DNA from: Austropuccinia psidii
Taxonomy: Eukaryota; Basidiomycota; Pucciniomycetes; Pucciniales; Sphaerophragmiaceae
Direction: 5' to 3'
NCBI GenBank assembly: GCA_023105745.1
Contig: JALGQZ010000007.1
Coordinates: forward strand, 57,703,569-57,767,568
DNA length: 64,000 nucleotides
Within the stretch, counting starts at the first letter, position 1, and each line of letters opens with the position of its first letter. Of the stretch, positions 61,000 to 64,000 are shown one piece after another. The notes below the pieces were generated by a model. It worked only from the letters and a program-made list of their open reading frames with translations, searched no databases and was not told where the DNA came from. The position numbers and the translations under genes were made by a program.

Positions 61000-61533
61000 C
61001 TGAATCAAGGCAGGAAAAAGAGGACTTATGTCAGTTAAGACTTCTCAAGAATGCTGGTTTTGCACGTCTGTGATTGGCCTCTGGGCTTGTATGTTACTAC
61101 AATATGCCCTGTATAATGACAGTGTAATTGATTCACCATTTCATGTCAGAATTACATCTTTTGGTACCCTGTCACACTGTTTGTGTGCCAGTATCCCACA
61201 GATACACTCGTGGTTTTCAAGTGTAATCTGAATAAGTGGTTCTGTATAAGTGTAATTGAGTTAACAATACACTTAACCACGCCTCAACTGATGGTTTTTC
61301 AGTCAGAGGTGTCCTTATTCAATCAAGAATACAGGACTTATTGATCGCTTTAAGTGTTTTATATGTAAACACGCCAAAAATAAAGGTTCCAGTGGGTATT
61401 AACCACGTGGTAAGTACTCTTATAATATGAGTAATAAAGTAAAATATATATAAAAATATATATTTTAAAAGAAAATACGCCTAAAAAATGTAAAACAATT
61501 GTCAGAAAATAGAAAATAAGAGAAAAAACTTAC
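61000..61533 (-). other. Predicted leader intron 1 of D
   Basis: Donor CCTTATAA|GTAAGT (a perfect consensus) and acceptor CCTTGATTCAG|TG, 534 nt. The junction gives ATAATGG, with ATG in frame with exon 1. The donor lies only ~25 bases after the PBS, so exon 0 is essentially LTR R/U5 plus PBS. Confidence 0.6.
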
Positions 61534-61558
61534 TTATAAGGTCCAAAAAAGTTTAAAA

Positions 61559-61574
61559 CACGGCCAGGCCCCCA
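61559..61574 (-). other. Primer-binding site of D
   Basis: TGGGGGCCTGGCCGTG on the minus strand, three bases from the LTR; identical to A and B. Confidence 0.75.
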
Positions 61575-61577
61575 AAA

Positions 61578-63017
61578 TGTCAGGCTGAGTCTATGAGGAA
61601 GTGGTAATAAAGCTATTTACAGCTAAATCTATGACTGTGACACATGGAAAATAGTTTAAAAATGATTTGTAAAAGTTTTAAGATGGATTAAATTTAAAAT
61701 AAAAGGGCTTTACTATAATGAATATAGTGGTGGTGAGCGCTGTTGAAAGCCCTGGGTGCAGCTTTACCTGTTGGGTTACAATAATAAAGACTAAAATACT
61801 TTAAGTTAAGAGTATACCTGATTATTAACCAAGAGTAAAACTGTTTTTGACAGTTTACTATGTAGGTTATTCAAGAGCAGGATGGGGAAAGCTACTCTGG
61901 CTGTGAAAAGCCTCCTTTTTATCCTGAAATGGGGTGGAAAGGGTGCTAGACCTTTCCACGTAGAGGAAGTGAAGATTTTTTCACTTTCTAGTACTGGGTT
62001 GTGGTTTGCAAACAGCCTGTATAACCTGTATTGGGCTCAGATGTGGTTTTGAAACCACATCTGGGCGGTTTTCACCAATACAGGGTGAAAACTTTCATCT
62101 GGGGACCTCACAGCCTGATTCTGACATGTATGACGTGTAGAATGCTGTACAGAAACTGTATGGGACCCCAGTATTGACTGACATATGAGGTATTGAAGTA
62201 AAAACATGCTTCTTCGTCTATTTGACACCTCATATTCATGGTTATGGGATATTATCCCATGGTAAGGCTGTATATGACAGCAGGTGGGATTTTGACCTTA
62301 AAACAGCCATAACTTTGTCAATTCTTGAGATATCAACCTCAAAATTGCTTCAGTGTGTAGCCCTGTATGTGCTCTACACAATGATACCTCATTTGATATG
62401 GGTATCATTAAATATGGCAAAGTTATCCCATGTACAAGATTTTTGTACATTTGCGTGTTTTGGGCAAAAAGCTGTATTGAGCTTGTTTGCCCCATAACTT
62501 TTGTTCTAGTTGAGCTATAGGGAAATGGATGGCACCATCAGATAGCCCTGATTTTGCTCGCTCAAAAAATACCCCACTTCAGGTATCCCACACTAAAACT
62601 GTAGAAGTTAGATGAGAGGTGAATGTTTTGTTCACCCTTATTTGGCCTGAAATTGACCATAACTCCAGTAATATTGGTGCTAGCTCAGTTTGGCTGGTAC
62701 CATTGGATAGCCCTGGCTTAGAGCTTCATTTTTAATACCCATTTGATGGGGTTAAGCCTCTCCTTCTTGATTTTAGATGAGAGGTGAAAATTAAGGTTTA
62801 TGCTCAGCAATAACTTTGAGCAGGAATAACTTTGTTATTTCTTGTCCTATGGTGATGGGACTTATATTTTCAGAAAGAGGTGAGTTTCCTCTTTCTTTTG
62901 ATACCTTTTGAGCTTATTTGGCTCAGTTCCATGTTTTGGTGGTATCTTGGCTATACCATTGGTTTATGATATTTTGGCTGTCATGCTTGTGCTCTGGTTT
63001 TGAGTCACAGGCTGACA
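61578..63017 (-). repeat. D 5' LTR (1440 bp)
   Basis: Pairs with 53338-54777; same length and ~98% alike by eye. TATA-like box on the minus strand at 61913-61923. Followed by TTTAT and the minisatellite. Confidence 0.95.
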
Positions 63018-63715
63018 TTTATGGCATTAAAAATGACACTTATGGCATTAAAAATGACATTTATGGCATTAAAAATGACATTTATGGCATTAAAAATGAC
63101 ATTTATGGCATTAAAAATGACATTTATGGCATTAAAAATGACATTTATGGCATTAAAAATGACATTTATGGCATTAAAAATGACATTTATGGCATTAAAA
63201 ATGACATTTATGGCATTAAAAATGACATTTATGGCATTAAAAATGACATTTAAGGCATTAAAAACGACATTTATGGCATTAAAAATGACATTTATGGCAT
63301 TAAAAATGACATTTATGGCATTAAAAACGACATTTATGGCATTAAAAACGACATTTATGGCATTAAAAATGACATTTATGGCATTAAAAATGACATTTAT
63401 GGCATTAAAAACGACATTTATGGCATTAAAAAGAACATTTATGGCATTAAAAACAACATTTATGGCATTAAAAATGACATTTATGGCATTAAAAATGACA
63501 TTTATGGCATCAACAATGACATTCATGGCATTAACAATGACATTTATGGCATCAACAATGACATTTATGGCATTAACAATGACATTTATGGCATTAACAG
63601 TGCCATTTATGCAATCAACAATTACATAACAATTCCATTTATGGCATTAACAGATTCATAAATGGAATCAACAATGACAGTTATGCCATTCATGGAATTA
63701 ACAATTCCATAAATG
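63018..63715. repeat. 21-bp minisatellite, right part (~29 units and decaying edge)
   Basis: Continues the left array in the same orientation. Sub-variants with ACGACATTT and AACATTT are clustered, and ATTAACAATG units occur at the far end. From about 63,600 the units break into inverted pieces (ATTCCATTTATGG / CCATAAATGG). Together with the left part there were about 50 units before element D inserted. Confidence 0.93.
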
Positions 63716-63813
63716 GGTTTTTTCCCATCACATCTTTTTTTAGCTACATTTCAATTGAAAAACACCTTTTATGTTTTTTTACTAAAAACTTACCAAAGCC
63801 CCAATTTCAATAC
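63716..63813. other. Right flank of the minisatellite insert
   Basis: About 100 bp of unassigned AT-rich DNA between the array and the resumed C-type LTR. Confidence 0.45.
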
Positions 63814-64000
63814 ATTCTTGAAGAAAACTATAACACTTAGAGAAAAAAGCTTAACAATTTGACAAAACACTTACTAATAATCTGAAAATATCTTGAAAAG
63901 AATTGGTAGAGAAATTTGATGGACTATTTCTGGATATAAGGAATCAACAGCTCATTTATAACAGTAATAAAACAATTAGTATTTGGATTCCATTGGAAAA
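63814..64000 (-). repeat. C-type LTR, continuation (to window edge)
   Basis: ATTCTTGAAGAAAACTAT...TAGAGAAATTTGATGG...TTTGGATTC aligns with C1 LTR positions about 24,685-24,880, i.e. directly downstream of where the 52211 fragment stops. The remainder is beyond the window. Confidence 0.85.

Larger units (their letters stand above)
53338..63017 (-). mobile_element. Element D: complete Ty3/Gypsy element inserted in the minisatellite
   Basis: Two 1440-bp LTRs, PBS, protein O exons, gag-pol and polypurine tract; 9680 bp in all. Target duplication TTTAT at 53333-53337 and 63018-63022, both being minisatellite sequence. D is sister to A, with similar proteins, LTR ends and leader design, but has three nonsense codons in gag-pol. 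Confidence 0.97.

Noticed and set aside
63000..63629. Open frame of ~209 codons made of MALKMTF repeats, and the opposite-strand frame of INVIFNA repeats (also 52858-53356)
   Set aside because: The 21-bp unit is a multiple of three without stops, so both strands stay open automatically. The frames have no start context, no conserved ends and differ only by array variants.
1..64000. Host protein-coding genes, tRNAs or rRNA
   Set aside because: Every frame with protein-like character traces to retrotransposons or the hAT element, and no cloverleaf-like or rRNA-like segment was recognised by eye.

Overview
This window looks like repeat-filled intergenic DNA from a filamentous fungus, most likely a rust (Pucciniales). 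The evidence is AT-rich sequence, strong CpG scarcity, several chromodomain-type Ty3/Gypsy retrotransposon families with long LTRs (1.4-2.0 kb), predicted GT-AG introns of about 60-730 nt, and a BED/hATC hAT transposon. The polyproteins resemble ones I associate with Austropuccinia psidii. That is recollection, not a search result. I see no host gene, tRNA or rRNA.

I name the families A-D. A and D are sisters with LTRs TGTCAG...CTGACA. B and C are related to each other, with LTRs that read TGTAAG...CTCACA on the plus strand.

Layout: 1-148 is the end of a B-type LTR inserted in the 5' LTR of element A. Element A (149-9554, plus strand) is the only element with an unbroken gag-pol. A sits inside the pol of an older B element, B2 (9555-15835, minus). 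Next is a decayed C element, C2 (about 16140-22652, minus). Then comes 1.75 kb of sequence I cannot assign. Element C1 (24407-45343, minus, TSD AATAT) is split by element B1 (31685-42356, minus, TSD TGGTC). Unassigned DNA follows, then a C-type solo LTR (46698-51792) split by a hAT element (47951-51460, 8-bp TSD ATATGTAG). Finally, a second C-type LTR (from 52211, resuming at 63814) is split by an insert carrying a 21-bp minisatellite. That array was itself split by element D (53338-63017, minus, TSD TTTAT).

The retrotransposons share an unusual 5' organisation, and this is my main candidate for something undescribed. (1) In every copy with a readable leader (A, B1, B2, C1, C2, D) the first coding exon begins at an AG|TG splice acceptor, and a plausible donor upstream ends in A. 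Splicing would therefore assemble the AUG across the exon junction. (2) A second reading frame, +1 relative to gag-pol, overlaps the first ~0.45-0.7 kb of gag and is conserved between families. I call its product 'protein O'. (3) In A and D a second short intron joins exon 1 to the O frame, while the gag-pol AUG lies inside that intron, 20 nt before the acceptor. Splicing could thus switch one transcript between protein O and Gag-Pol. (4) The leader intron of A is a chain of back-to-back hairpins.

Nesting order, inner = younger: B-LTR in A in B2; B1 in C1; hAT in a C solo LTR; D in a minisatellite in a C LTR.
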